This document shows, one piece after another, positions 1 to 7,392 of a stretch of 22,943 nt of DNA. This stretch comes from Candidatus Brocadiia bacterium (lineage in GTDB: Bacteria; Planctomycetota; MHYJ01; WSZJ01). The notes below the pieces were generated by a model that worked only from the letters and a program-made list of their open reading frames with translations, did not search any database and was not told the origin of the DNA. The stretch is taken from contig JABWAY010000021.1 in the NCBI GenBank assembly GCA_013360825.1, positions 1 through 22,943 on the forward strand. The letters are read 5' to 3'. A program made the position numbers and the translations under genes. Numbering within the stretch: position 1 is the stretch's first letter; every line of letters starts with the position of its first letter.

Positions 1-894
1 GGTGGCCAGGGCGCCGCGGGCGCAGGCGCCGAGGAGCACGTCTTCGGGGCGCAGGAGGCTTTCACTGGCCCCGTTGCGCCGGAGCAGGTCGGCGGCGCGA
101 TCGTCTCCGAGGGCGACGGCGAGCCCGAGCGGGGTCTGGCCGCTGCGCGTCCGGGCGTCCGGGTCGGCGCCGTGGCGGAGGAGAAGTCTCAGGGTCGCCG
201 GGGAGCGGCCGTGCCGGACCGCGCGGTGCAGGGGCGTCTCCGCATCGGGTCCGCTGCGGACGTCCGGGTCCGCGCCGTTCTCCAGGAGCCAGCGCACGCC
301 GCGCCCCGACGTCCGGGTTGTCGGGTGGCTCTCCGGGTATCCCATCAGGAAGTAGAGCGGGGTGTTGTTCCACGGCTGGAACGGGCCCGAGAGGTCGGCG
401 CCGTGCTTTTTCAGGAGGGTGAGGCAGGCGAGGTGAAAGTGTTCAGCGGCGTGGTAGATCGACTCCCCGTCGTCCGGGTCCGCACCCGCTTCGAGAAGGA
501 CGCGTGCGATCCCCGGCTGGTCGGTCTCCCCGGTCGCGCCGTAGAGCGCGGTCTGGGGGCTGTCGGGCCATTCCGGGTGGCGCCAGGACGTGTCCGGATC
601 GGCTCCCGCCTTGAGAAGAAGGCGGACGACGCGGATGAATCCAAGGCGCCGGCGGGGCTGGACTCTGTGAAAGCGGGAGAAGGCCGCGTAGAGGAGCGGG
701 GGGAAATTGCGCGGCCCCCCGGCCCGGCGTGCGAGCGCGGGGTTCCGGCGGAGGAACGCCGCCACGGCCCGGTCGTCGCCGGCCGCCGCCGCCGACCAGA
801 TCGTGTCGGCGGCGCCGGGGAGGTGGGGAAGCGCTTCGGCCGGGCGGTCCGAGAGTGCGGCCTTTGCGAAGAGATCTGCGGGGGAGTCGCCCAT
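1..894 (-). CDS. Ankyrin-repeat protein (3' end beyond the window)
   Basis: The frame is open from ATG at 894 to the window edge, giving 298 residues without a stop. Several ankyrin repeats are visible from about residue 60 on, each marked by a helix pair ending in a form of LLLxxGADPD: LLLKAGADPD, VLLEAGADPD, LLKKHGADLS, WLLENGADPD and LLLRHGADPD, with TPLHRA and TPLGLA repeat starts. Ankyrin repeats bind proteins; the partner is unknown. I see no signal peptide or membrane segment, so it is probably cytoplasmic. The ATG lies one base after the stop of the molybdopterin-subunit gene (TGACATG) and has no Shine-Dalgarno sequence, so translation probably depends on coupling to that gene. The family call is firm; the role is unknown. 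Confidence 0.85.
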   Translation of the reverse strand, partial: MGDSPADLFAKAALSDRPAEALPHLPGAADTIWSAAAAGDDRAVAAFLRRNPALARRAGGPRNFPPLLYAAFSRFHRVQPRRRLGFIRVVRLLLKAGADPDTSWRHPEWPDSPQTALYGATGETDQPGIARVLLEAGADPDDGESIYHAAEHFHLACLTLLKKHGADLSGPFQPWNNTPLYFLMGYPESHPTTRTSGRGVRWLLENGADPDVRSGPDAETPLHRAVRHGRSPATLRLLLRHGADPDARTRSGQTPLGLAVALGDDRAADLLRRNGASESLLRPEDVLLGACARGALAT

Positions 895-895
895 G

Positions 896-3040
896 TCAGG
901 GGAGCCGGAGCGGCAGGGAGCGGAGCCGTTTTCCGGTGAGCGAGAAGACGGCATTCGCGACGGCCGGGGCGATCGGGGGAACGCCGGGCTCGCCGACGCC
1001 GCCCATCGGTTCGGTGCTGTTCACGATGCGGACGGTGACTTCGGGCATGTCCGAGAGGCGCAGGATCGGGTAGTCGTGGAAATTGGACTGCTGGACCTGC
1101 CCGCGGTGCAGGGTGATTTCGCCCCGGAGCGCGGCGGTGAGGCCGAAGACGATTCCCGACTGCATCTGGGCCTCGACGCCGGCGGGGTTGACGACGGGGC
1201 CGCAGTCCACGGCGCAGGCGACCCGGTGGACCCGGATGCGGCCTCCCTCGAGGGAGACTTCTGCAGCCTGGGCGACGAACGACCCGAACGACTCGTGGAC
1301 GGCGAGCCCGGCGGCGCGGCCTTCGGGGAGCGGACGGCCCCACCCGAACGTCTCCGCGGCGAGGTTCAGGACGCCGAGGTGGCGCGCATGGTTCCGGAGG
1401 AGAGAGCGGCGGTATTCCAGCGGGTCGATCCCTGCCGCGTGGGCGAGTTCATCCAGGAAGGACTCCACGACGAAGGCGGTGTGAGAGTGGCCGACGGAGC
1501 GCCACCAGAGCACCGGGACGGGCCCGACCGGGCTGTGGAGCCCGACGCGGAAGTCCGGGATGCCGGCGAGGTAGGGGGAATTGGCCGCGCCTTCCACGGA
1601 GGTTCCGTCGACGCCGTCCTGGATCATCATGGCGAAGGGCGTCCCCGCGATGATCGACTGGCCGACGATGGTGTGGGACCAGGCGGTGGGAAGGCCTCCC
1701 GCCCCGAGCGCGGCGCGGAGGCGGCTCGCCCACATCGGGCGGTAGTATCCTCCGCGGATGTCGTCCTCCCGCGACCAGGCGACCTGGACCGGCCCGCGGA
1801 CGCGCTTTGCGATCTCGCAGGCTTCGGCGACGAAGTCCGCGCGGGGATTCGCCCGGCGCCCGAACCCGCCGCCGAGCCAGGGGGTGTGGAGCCGGATTTT
1901 CGAGGGATCGAGTCCGAGCACGCGCGCCGCGGCCGCGACATCCGTCGTCGGCATCTGCGTCCCGGTCCAGATGTCGCAGGCGGTCGGACCGAGCTCCACG
2001 GTCACGTTCAGGGGTTCCATCGGAGCGTGGGCCAGGTAGGGAACGTCGTACTCCGCCTCGATGATCTTCGCAGCCTTCCCCAGCGCAGCTTCGGCGTCTC
2101 CCTTCGCCGCGGCCTTGAGGCCCGGGGTTCTGGCGAGCGCGCGGTACTCCTCGAGCAGGGTGCGGGTCGACACGCCCGCGCCGGGGCCGTCCTTCCAGGT
2201 CACCTCCAGCGCCGACACTCCCCGCCAGGCCGCCCAGGTCGATTTCGCGATCACGGCGACGCCGGAAGGGACGGCGACCACGTCCACGACCCCCGGGGTG
2301 GCTTTCGCCCGCGCCGGGTCGAAGGAGGCGACGGTGCCGCCGAAGTGGGGCGGGCGGGCGACGGCGGCGAACACCTGTCCCGGCCTGCGGACGTCCAGGC
2401 CGAAGACGGCCCTGCCGGCGGACTTGTCCGCCCCTTCGAGCCGTTTTGTCGACTTCCCGATCAGGGTCCAGTCCTTCGGGGCCTTGAGCGCCACGGAATC
2501 CGGCGGGGTGCGCCGGCCCGCGGCGGCTGCGAGCGATCCGAAGGTCGCGCGGCGGTCGCCGGCCAGCACGACGCCGTTCTCGACGCGACAGTCGGAGGCC
2601 GGGATCCCCCAGGCCTCCGCCGCCGTCTCGACGAGCATGACACGCGCGGTCGCGCCGGCTTTCCGCATCTGCTCGAAGGACTCCCAGGTGGAGGTGGACC
2701 CTCCGGTGACCTGGATCCCGAAGGCGGTGTGAAAGTACGCCGGGGCGGCGGGGGCGTGCTCGACCCGGATCCGGGACCAGTCGCAGCCGAGTTCCTCCGC
2801 GACGGCCATGGGCAGGGAGGTCGAGATTCCCTGCCCCATCTCCGCGTGCTTGAGCAGGATCGTGACGGAGTCGTCCGCGGCGATCCGGACGAACGCGTTC
2901 AGGACGCCGTCGGGGCTCTCTTCGCCGGCCAGGAGCCGCCGCCCCCCGCCCGGCAGCGCGAATCCGACGACCAGGCCCCCTGCGGCGGCGAGTCCCGTGG
3001 AGATGAAATCGCGGCGTGAGACCGTGCGCGGTGTGGTCAC
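896..3040 (-). CDS. Molybdopterin-binding subunit of an xanthine dehydrogenase/isoquinoline 1-oxidoreductase-type enzyme
   Basis: This is the large catalytic subunit (714 aa) of a two-subunit molybdenum hydroxylase resembling IorB. It starts with a Tat signal (SRRDFISTG near residues 8-16, then a hydrophobic stretch), so the folded holoenzyme should be exported. The cofactor-pocket motif GGGFGRR lies near residues 388-394. The catalytic glutamate is E684 in GVGEPG, the usual place near the C-terminus. Length fits single-chain IorB-type subunits. The GTG start is chosen because it overlaps the TGA of the Fe-S subunit gene (GTGA) and has GGGAGG five bases upstream. Such enzymes hydroxylate N-heterocycles or aldehydes and pass electrons to a cytochrome or other acceptor. 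The substrate cannot be told here, and no cytochrome gene is adjacent. Confidence 0.9.
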   Translation of the reverse strand: MTTPRTVSRRDFISTGLAAAGGLVVGFALPGGGRRLLAGEESPDGVLNAFVRIAADDSVTILLKHAEMGQGISTSLPMAVAEELGCDWSRIRVEHAPAAPAYFHTAFGIQVTGGSTSTWESFEQMRKAGATARVMLVETAAEAWGIPASDCRVENGVVLAGDRRATFGSLAAAAGRRTPPDSVALKAPKDWTLIGKSTKRLEGADKSAGRAVFGLDVRRPGQVFAAVARPPHFGGTVASFDPARAKATPGVVDVVAVPSGVAVIAKSTWAAWRGVSALEVTWKDGPGAGVSTRTLLEEYRALARTPGLKAAAKGDAEAALGKAAKIIEAEYDVPYLAHAPMEPLNVTVELGPTACDIWTGTQMPTTDVAAAARVLGLDPSKIRLHTPWLGGGFGRRANPRADFVAEACEIAKRVRGPVQVAWSREDDIRGGYYRPMWASRLRAALGAGGLPTAWSHTIVGQSIIAGTPFAMMIQDGVDGTSVEGAANSPYLAGIPDFRVGLHSPVGPVPVLWWRSVGHSHTAFVVESFLDELAHAAGIDPLEYRRSLLRNHARHLGVLNLAAETFGWGRPLPEGRAAGLAVHESFGSFVAQAAEVSLEGGRIRVHRVACAVDCGPVVNPAGVEAQMQSGIVFGLTAALRGEITLHRGQVQQSNFHDYPILRLSDMPEVTVRIVNSTEPMGGVGEPGVPPIAPAVANAVFSLTGKRLRSLPLRLP

Positions 3041-3495
3041 TTGGTCCTCCCGATCTCGGCGGCCCGGCGGACGCCCGCGAGAATCCGCCCGTACGTCCCG
3101 CAGCGGCAGAGATGGCCGTTCATTCCCGAGACGATCTCCGCATCGGTCGGGGAGGCATTCTTCGCCACCAGCGCGGCGGCCCCCATGACCTGCCCGGGCT
3201 GGCACCACCCGCACTGCACGACGTCCAGCTCGTGCCACGCGCGGAGAACCGGGTGCCCCGGATCCGCCGCGAGCCCCTCGATCGTCGTGACCGACTTCCC
3301 CTCCACCGACGACATCATCGTCGTGCAGGAGCGGACGGCCTTCCCGTCCACGTGCACGGTGCAGACGCCGCACTGGGACATCCCGCAGCCGAATTTCGTC
3401 CCCGTCAGCCCGAGCGTGTCCCGCAGGACCCACAGAAGCGGCATCTCCGGAGCCACATCCACGTCCTGTTCGCGACCGTTGACGGTGAGTTTCAC
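3037..3495 (-). CDS. 2Fe-2S subunit of the molybdenum hydroxylase (IorA-like)
   Basis: A 152-residue electron-transfer subunit with two 2Fe-2S clusters. The plant-ferredoxin-type cluster uses C37, C42, C45 and C57 (CGMSQCGVC). The second, all-helical cluster uses C95, C98, C130 and C132 (CGWC and CRCG). It carries electrons from the molybdenum centre of the partner encoded directly downstream. It has no signal peptide, as is normal: the pair is probably exported together through the partner's Tat signal. The start is GTG at 3495 with a strong GGAGGT four bases upstream. The stop overlaps the partner's start codon. This is the first gene of the minus-strand operon and is divergent from the M16 peptidase gene. 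Confidence 0.92.
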   Translation of the reverse strand: MKLTVNGREQDVDVAPEMPLLWVLRDTLGLTGTKFGCGMSQCGVCTVHVDGKAVRSCTTMMSSVEGKSVTTIEGLAADPGHPVLRAWHELDVVQCGWCQPGQVMGAAALVAKNASPTDAEIVSGMNGHLCRCGTYGRILAGVRRAAEIGRTK

Positions 3496-3616
3496 GGGAC
3501 CTCCGGAAAGCGGGCGTTCCCCCGATCAGAGCCTGCCCGCACGGCACTGTCCAGCCACAATTCCGCCCCCCGCCCCCGCCGCGCACGAATCACGCGCGGC
3601 GGCGCCCGCCCCGCAT

Positions 3617-3622
3617 TAGAAT
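3617..3622 (+). promoter_or_regulatory. Possible -10 element for the M16 peptidase gene
   Basis: TAGAAT lies 39 bases before the ATG at 3662 in a G+C-rich divergent spacer, where such A+T-rich hexamers are rare. No convincing -35 hexamer stands 16-18 bases upstream, so the call is weak. A similar TACAAT stands at 18035-18040 before dsbD. The rest of the spacer (3496-3661) shows no other clear signal. Confidence 0.25.
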
Positions 3623-3661
3623 CCCCGGCTTCCTTCCACACCCCCCGAAAGGACCCCGCTC

Positions 3662-6400
3662 ATGCGCCTCCTCTCCGCCCTGTCCCTCGCTTCCATCCTG
3701 GCCCTGGTCGCAGCCGGTTGCGGTTCAGGAGGCGACCCGGCCCCGAACGGCGGACCGGGAGGGGACCGGAAGCCGTCCAACCCCTGGGATCTGTCGGCGG
3801 GCGTCCACCGGCGCGTCCTCCCCAACGGGCTGACGGTGCTGATCCGCGAGAAACGGAACGCCCCCGTCGTCACCTGCGAACTCGCGTTCAAGGTCGGCGC
3901 GTGCGACGAGCGCGACTCCGAGCGCGGCCTCGCGCACTTTCTCGAACACATGCTGTTCAAGGGCTCGACCTCCTTCAAGAAGGGGGAGATCGACCGTTTC
4001 ACGGCCTCCAACGGCGGGCAGAACAACGCCTACACCTCGCGTGACATGACCGCGTATCACTTCACGATGCCCTCCTCGGGGCTGGACGCGGCGCTGAAGA
4101 TCCTGAAGGAGATGCTCGGGGAGTCGACGCTGGACGAGGTGGAGTTCGAGAAGGAGAAGGGACCGGTGCTGGAGGAGCTGCATGCGGGCGAGGACAACCC
4201 GTGGAGCCGGCTCTGGGAGGCGACGCAGGCGAAGGTGTTCACGGCGCATCCCTACCGGCATCCGGTGATCGGGTACGAGGACGAGATCATTGCGATGAAG
4301 CGGTCGCAGATGAAGGACTTCTACGACCGGTACTATCGCGCCACGAACGCGGTGCTGGTGATCGTGGGCGACGTGGACGCGGCGAAGACGATGGTGAAGG
4401 TGGAGGGGATGTTCGGCGGGATCGCGAAAGGGACGCCGGTGCCGCCGATGCCGATCGTCGAGCCGGCGCAGGCGGCGGAGATCCGGCACGAGGTCACCGA
4501 GGATGTCGAGGTGGACCGGGTGATCCTGGCCTGGCGCGGCCCGAAGGCGGGGGAGCACGACGACGACATCCTGGACATCGCGAGCTCGATCCTCGGTTCG
4601 GGGCGGCTGGCGCGGCTTCATCAGCGGCTGGTGGAAAAGGACCGCGTGGCCTCCGGGATCGGCGTCTCGAACTACTCCGGGCGCTTTCCGGGGACGTTCA
4701 TCGTCGAGTCGGAATCGCTTCCCGGCGTCGACCGGAAACTGATCGAGTCGGCGATCGACGAGGAAATCCAGCGGCTCGCGTCGGAGGGGCCGACGGAGGC
4801 GGAGCTGGAGCGTGCGAAGACGATGACGATGGCCTCGTTCGTGTTCGAGGCGGAGAGTTCGGCGCAGCTGGCGGACATGATCGCGCGGTTTGCGTGCACG
4901 CAGACGCTGGAGCATCTCGGGTCGTACGTGGACCGCCTCCGGGCGGTCACGGCGGCGGATGTCCGGGGTGCGCTGAAGAAATACCTCCGGAGGGAAGCCC
5001 GGACGGTGGTCTGGTCGATCGCCGGCGGGGAGGGCGGAGGGGGCGGGGGCAAGCGATCCGCGGCGCCGAGGCGGCACGGGAAGGAGCCGGTGAACGCTTC
5101 GGCCGGCGGGTCCGCGGTCTCGCTGACCCAGACGCGCCGGGTGGTGCTCGACAACGGCCTGATCCTGCTCCTGCTCGAGAATCACGACCTGCCGATCGTG
5201 TCGGTGCAGTCGTTCTCGCGCTCCTCCTCGATCTACGAGACGGAAGATCAGGCCGGCCTCGCAAATCTCGTCGGCGCCTGTCTCGAGGACGGGACCGCCA
5301 CGCAGACGGCCGACCAGATCGCGCTGGCGATCGAATCGGTCGGCGGGCGTCTGGGGACCGGCGCGACCGGGGTCGAGCTGTCCCTGCTCGCGAAGGACTG
5401 CGACCTCGGCCTCGCGATGGCGATCGACCTCCTCCAGAACTCGACCTTCCCGGAGGAGATGGTGGAGCAGCGGAAGGCGATCATCGCCAACGGAATCATC
5501 GGCCGCCGGGAGCAGCCGGCGGACCAGGCGTCGGCGGCGTTCAACGAGGTGGTGTACGGGAAACATCCGCTGCACCGCCCCGGAGACGGGTACCTCGATA
5601 CCGTCCAGTCCCTGACGCGCGAGCAGTGCATCGCCCACCACCGCAGGTACTTCATCCCCAACAACACCGTCCTCGCCGTCGTCGGCGATTTCGACACGGC
5701 CCGCGTCGAGGCCCGGATCCGGGAGCTCACGGCGGGCTGGAAGATGCAGCTGCTGGACTTCCCGGCGATGCCGGAACTGGAACGCGCCCGGACGTCGGGC
5801 CAGAAGGTGCTCCAGCTGCCGCGCTCCAAGCAGGTCAACGTCTTCGTCGGCCACCTCGGGATCCGCCGCGGCGACCCGGACTGGTTCGCGCTCCTCGTCA
5901 TGGACCACGTCTTCGGCACCGGATCCGGGTTCACCGACCGGCTCTCCCGGACCATCCGCGACGAAATGGGCCTCGTCTACTGGGTCGGCGGATCCATCGC
6001 CAACCGCGCCGGCCTGGAACCCGGCGTTTTCCGCTGCGGCTTCGGAACCCAGCCCGACCAGAAGAAGGTCGATGCGGCGCTCGCGGTCCTCCGGAAGGAG
6101 CTCGACCGGATCCGCACGGAAGAAGTCCCGCCCGAGGAGCTGGGGATCGCGAAAAACTACCTGCTCGGCTCGTTCACCTTCCAGTTCGAGACCAATTCCC
6201 AGCTCTGCGACCGCCTCGTCTACTGCGAACGCTTCGGCGTCGGGTTCGACTACGCCGAGACCTACGCGAGGAACGTCCGGGCGGTGACCGCGGCCGACAT
6301 CCTCCGGGCGGCGAAAAAGCACCTCGACCCCGCGGCGCTCCTGACCGTGATCGCCGGGCCGGTGGACGAAGCCGGGAAGGTCCAGATCAAAGACAGGTAG
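3662..6400 (+). CDS. Two-domain M16 zinc metallopeptidase, probable lipoprotein
   Basis: This 912-residue protein joins two M16 (pitrilysin/insulinase, processing-peptidase-like) halves. Residues 1-20 are a signal peptide ending at a cysteine (VAAGC), a weak lipobox, so the enzyme is probably anchored in the cell envelope. The first half (about 50-470) is catalytic: H92-F-L-E95-H96 is the inverted zinc motif, with E172 76 residues later as third ligand. The second half (about 495-905) has no HxxEH and is probably the non-catalytic clamp. A glycine-rich, basic linker (about residues 458-476) joins them. Such proteins degrade peptides in the periplasm. AAAGGA eight bases before ATG supports the start. 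The gene is transcribed alone and ends tail to tail with the outer-membrane protein gene. Confidence 0.93.
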   Translation: MRLLSALSLASILALVAAGCGSGGDPAPNGGPGGDRKPSNPWDLSAGVHRRVLPNGLTVLIREKRNAPVVTCELAFKVGACDERDSERGLAHFLEHMLFKGSTSFKKGEIDRFTASNGGQNNAYTSRDMTAYHFTMPSSGLDAALKILKEMLGESTLDEVEFEKEKGPVLEELHAGEDNPWSRLWEATQAKVFTAHPYRHPVIGYEDEIIAMKRSQMKDFYDRYYRATNAVLVIVGDVDAAKTMVKVEGMFGGIAKGTPVPPMPIVEPAQAAEIRHEVTEDVEVDRVILAWRGPKAGEHDDDILDIASSILGSGRLARLHQRLVEKDRVASGIGVSNYSGRFPGTFIVESESLPGVDRKLIESAIDEEIQRLASEGPTEAELERAKTMTMASFVFEAESSAQLADMIARFACTQTLEHLGSYVDRLRAVTAADVRGALKKYLRREARTVVWSIAGGEGGGGGGKRSAAPRRHGKEPVNASAGGSAVSLTQTRRVVLDNGLILLLLENHDLPIVSVQSFSRSSSIYETEDQAGLANLVGACLEDGTATQTADQIALAIESVGGRLGTGATGVELSLLAKDCDLGLAMAIDLLQNSTFPEEMVEQRKAIIANGIIGRREQPADQASAAFNEVVYGKHPLHRPGDGYLDTVQSLTREQCIAHHRRYFIPNNTVLAVVGDFDTARVEARIRELTAGWKMQLLDFPAMPELERARTSGQKVLQLPRSKQVNVFVGHLGIRRGDPDWFALLVMDHVFGTGSGFTDRLSRTIRDEMGLVYWVGGSIANRAGLEPGVFRCGFGTQPDQKKVDAALAVLRKELDRIRTEEVPPEELGIAKNYLLGSFTFQFETNSQLCDRLVYCERFGVGFDYAETYARNVRAVTAADILRAAKKHLDPAALLTVIAGPVDEAGKVQIKDR

Positions 6401-6424
6401 CCGGTGGGGCCGGCGGAGCGGGCT

Positions 6425-6454
6425 CGGGGCCCCGGTCAGACCTGCGGGGCCCCG
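6425..6454. terminator. G+C-rich inverted repeat between convergent genes
   Basis: The decamer CGGGGCCCCG occurs at 6425-6434 and again at 6445-6454. Each copy is a palindrome, so the two can pair with each other as a 10-bp stem around a 10-base loop on either strand. It sits between the stop codons of the M16 gene (6400) and the outer-membrane protein gene (6459), where a two-way terminator is expected. There is no T-run on either side, so it is not a classical intrinsic terminator. Confidence 0.5.
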
Positions 6455-6458
6455 CCGC

Positions 6459-7142
6459 TCAGAACCGGAACCCCACGAACACTCCCAGCGTCCAGTAGTC
6501 GAGATCGATCCGGCCGTGGTACTTCCCGGCCAGGTTGTCCTCGATGTCGAGATCGTTGTTGATCCAGTTGTAGATCGCCTCGACCCCGAACACCACCCGC
6601 GCATCCCGCGGACCGATCGCGAGCCCGAGCCCGGCCCGGGCCAGCCAGCTCCCGCCACGGTAGCGGACGTCGATCGTGGAACTCCCCGACTCCTTGACCC
6701 GGATGTTGGCGTACCCGGCTCCCAGAATCAGCTCCGGCCTGATCCAGGGGACGGGCCACGGGATCGTTCCGTCGATGTTCGTGATGTCGATCCGCAGGTC
6801 GAGCGAGACCGGCACGATCCGCATCGACCCGATGTCCACATCGCCCGTTCCTCCCGCTCCCTCCGCCTCGACCCCCGTCTTCAGGTAGTCCGCGCCGATC
6901 TGAAGCTCCGCCCAGGGGCTCACGCGGAAACCGAGCCGCGCCCCCGCCGTCCACGTGTTGTCGATGGCGTCCTGTTCGCCGAACCGCGCCCAGGCGCCGT
7001 GGAAGGTGAGGGAGAAGCGATTGGGAATGTACGAGTCGTCCTCAACCTCGACATCCGGCGGATCCTCGCCCGCGCGCGCCAGGGCGGGGGCGACGGCGAA
7101 CGTGCAGATCAGCGCGAGCGCGGACAACCGGTGAGTGAGCAT
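6459..7142 (-). CDS. Outer-membrane beta-barrel protein, function unknown
   Basis: The 227-residue product starts with a signal peptide (residues 1 to about 24, cleavage probably after ALARA). After it come alternating polar/aromatic strands typical of a small outer-membrane barrel, such as SLTFHGAWARFG, ELILGAGYANIRV and ARVVFGVEAIYNW. The chain ends in GVFVGFRF; a C-terminal phenylalanine is the usual barrel-assembly signal. Size suggests about eight strands, as in OmpA/OmpW/Ail-type barrels, but I cannot name the family. It is a single gene, divergent from carA. It has no Shine-Dalgarno sequence: six C residues precede the ATG, and a promoter-like element lies directly before them. Confidence 0.8.
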   Translation of the reverse strand: MLTHRLSALALICTFAVAPALARAGEDPPDVEVEDDSYIPNRFSLTFHGAWARFGEQDAIDNTWTAGARLGFRVSPWAELQIGADYLKTGVEAEGAGGTGDVDIGSMRIVPVSLDLRIDITNIDGTIPWPVPWIRPELILGAGYANIRVKESGSSTIDVRYRGGSWLARAGLGLAIGPRDARVVFGVEAIYNWINNDLDIEDNLAGKYHGRIDLDYWTLGVFVGFRF

Positions 7143-7148
7143 GGGGGG

Positions 7149-7176
7149 AGTGTAGATGCGGGCTGTGGGGACGCAA
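7149..7176 (-). promoter_or_regulatory. Candidate promoter for a leaderless outer-membrane protein mRNA
   Basis: Read on the minus strand, TTGCGT (7176-7171) and TACACT (7154-7149) are 16 bases apart and resemble -35 and -10 hexamers. The -10 element ends only six bases before the ATG at 7142, which would put the transcription start at or next to the start codon. The missing Shine-Dalgarno sequence fits a leaderless message. Confidence 0.4.
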
Positions 7177-7302
7177 GGAGTGGATCGAGGGGGTGGCCAC
7201 GGATTCCGGACGGTCCCGACGGGCGTGCGGGGGCCCTTCCGGATCCGTGGTGACCTGGACCCCCGATCGAGTGTCCGGACGGCCGACCGGTCGCAGAATT
7301 CC

Positions 7303-7331
7303 TTGCACCCCCCGGTTCAGGGATCTAGCAT
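7303..7331 (+). promoter_or_regulatory. Candidate sigma-70-type promoter of the carA operon
   Basis: TTGCAC (7303-7308) and TAGCAT (7326-7331) are separated by exactly 17 bases, the ideal spacing. Transcription would start near 7338, giving a leader of about 55 bases that contains the inverted repeat at 7346-7364. The hexamers match consensus only in part (3/6 and 4/6), so this is a position-supported guess. Confidence 0.45.
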
Positions 7332-7345
7332 ACGGCGTTCGGCGG

Positions 7346-7364
7346 GAAGCGCTTAATGCGCTTC
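7346..7364 (+). repeat. Perfect inverted repeat in the carA leader
   Basis: GAAGCGC (7346-7352) and GCGCTTC (7358-7364) flank a TTAAT loop. The 7-bp palindrome lies just downstream of the candidate promoter and about 28 bases before the carA start codon. It could be an operator for a dimeric regulator or an RNA hairpin in the leader. It is not followed by a T-run and does not cover the GAGG ribosome binding site at about 7383-7386. Confidence 0.5.
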
Positions 7365-7392
7365 GTAAACCCCGGCACCATATGAGGTTGCG

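Noticed and set aside
707..3019. 770-residue plus-strand ORF
   Set aside because: Antisense shadow of the molybdopterin subunit gene; low-complexity Gly/Arg/Asp-rich translation without family motifs, as expected at high G+C.
4201..6498. 765-residue plus-strand ORF
   Set aside because: Second-frame shadow inside the M16 gene, rich in Gly, Arg and Pro without recognisable domains.
3725..6658. 977-residue minus-strand ORF
   Set aside because: Antisense shadow of the M16 gene, which has complete zinc motifs, a signal peptide and a ribosome binding site.
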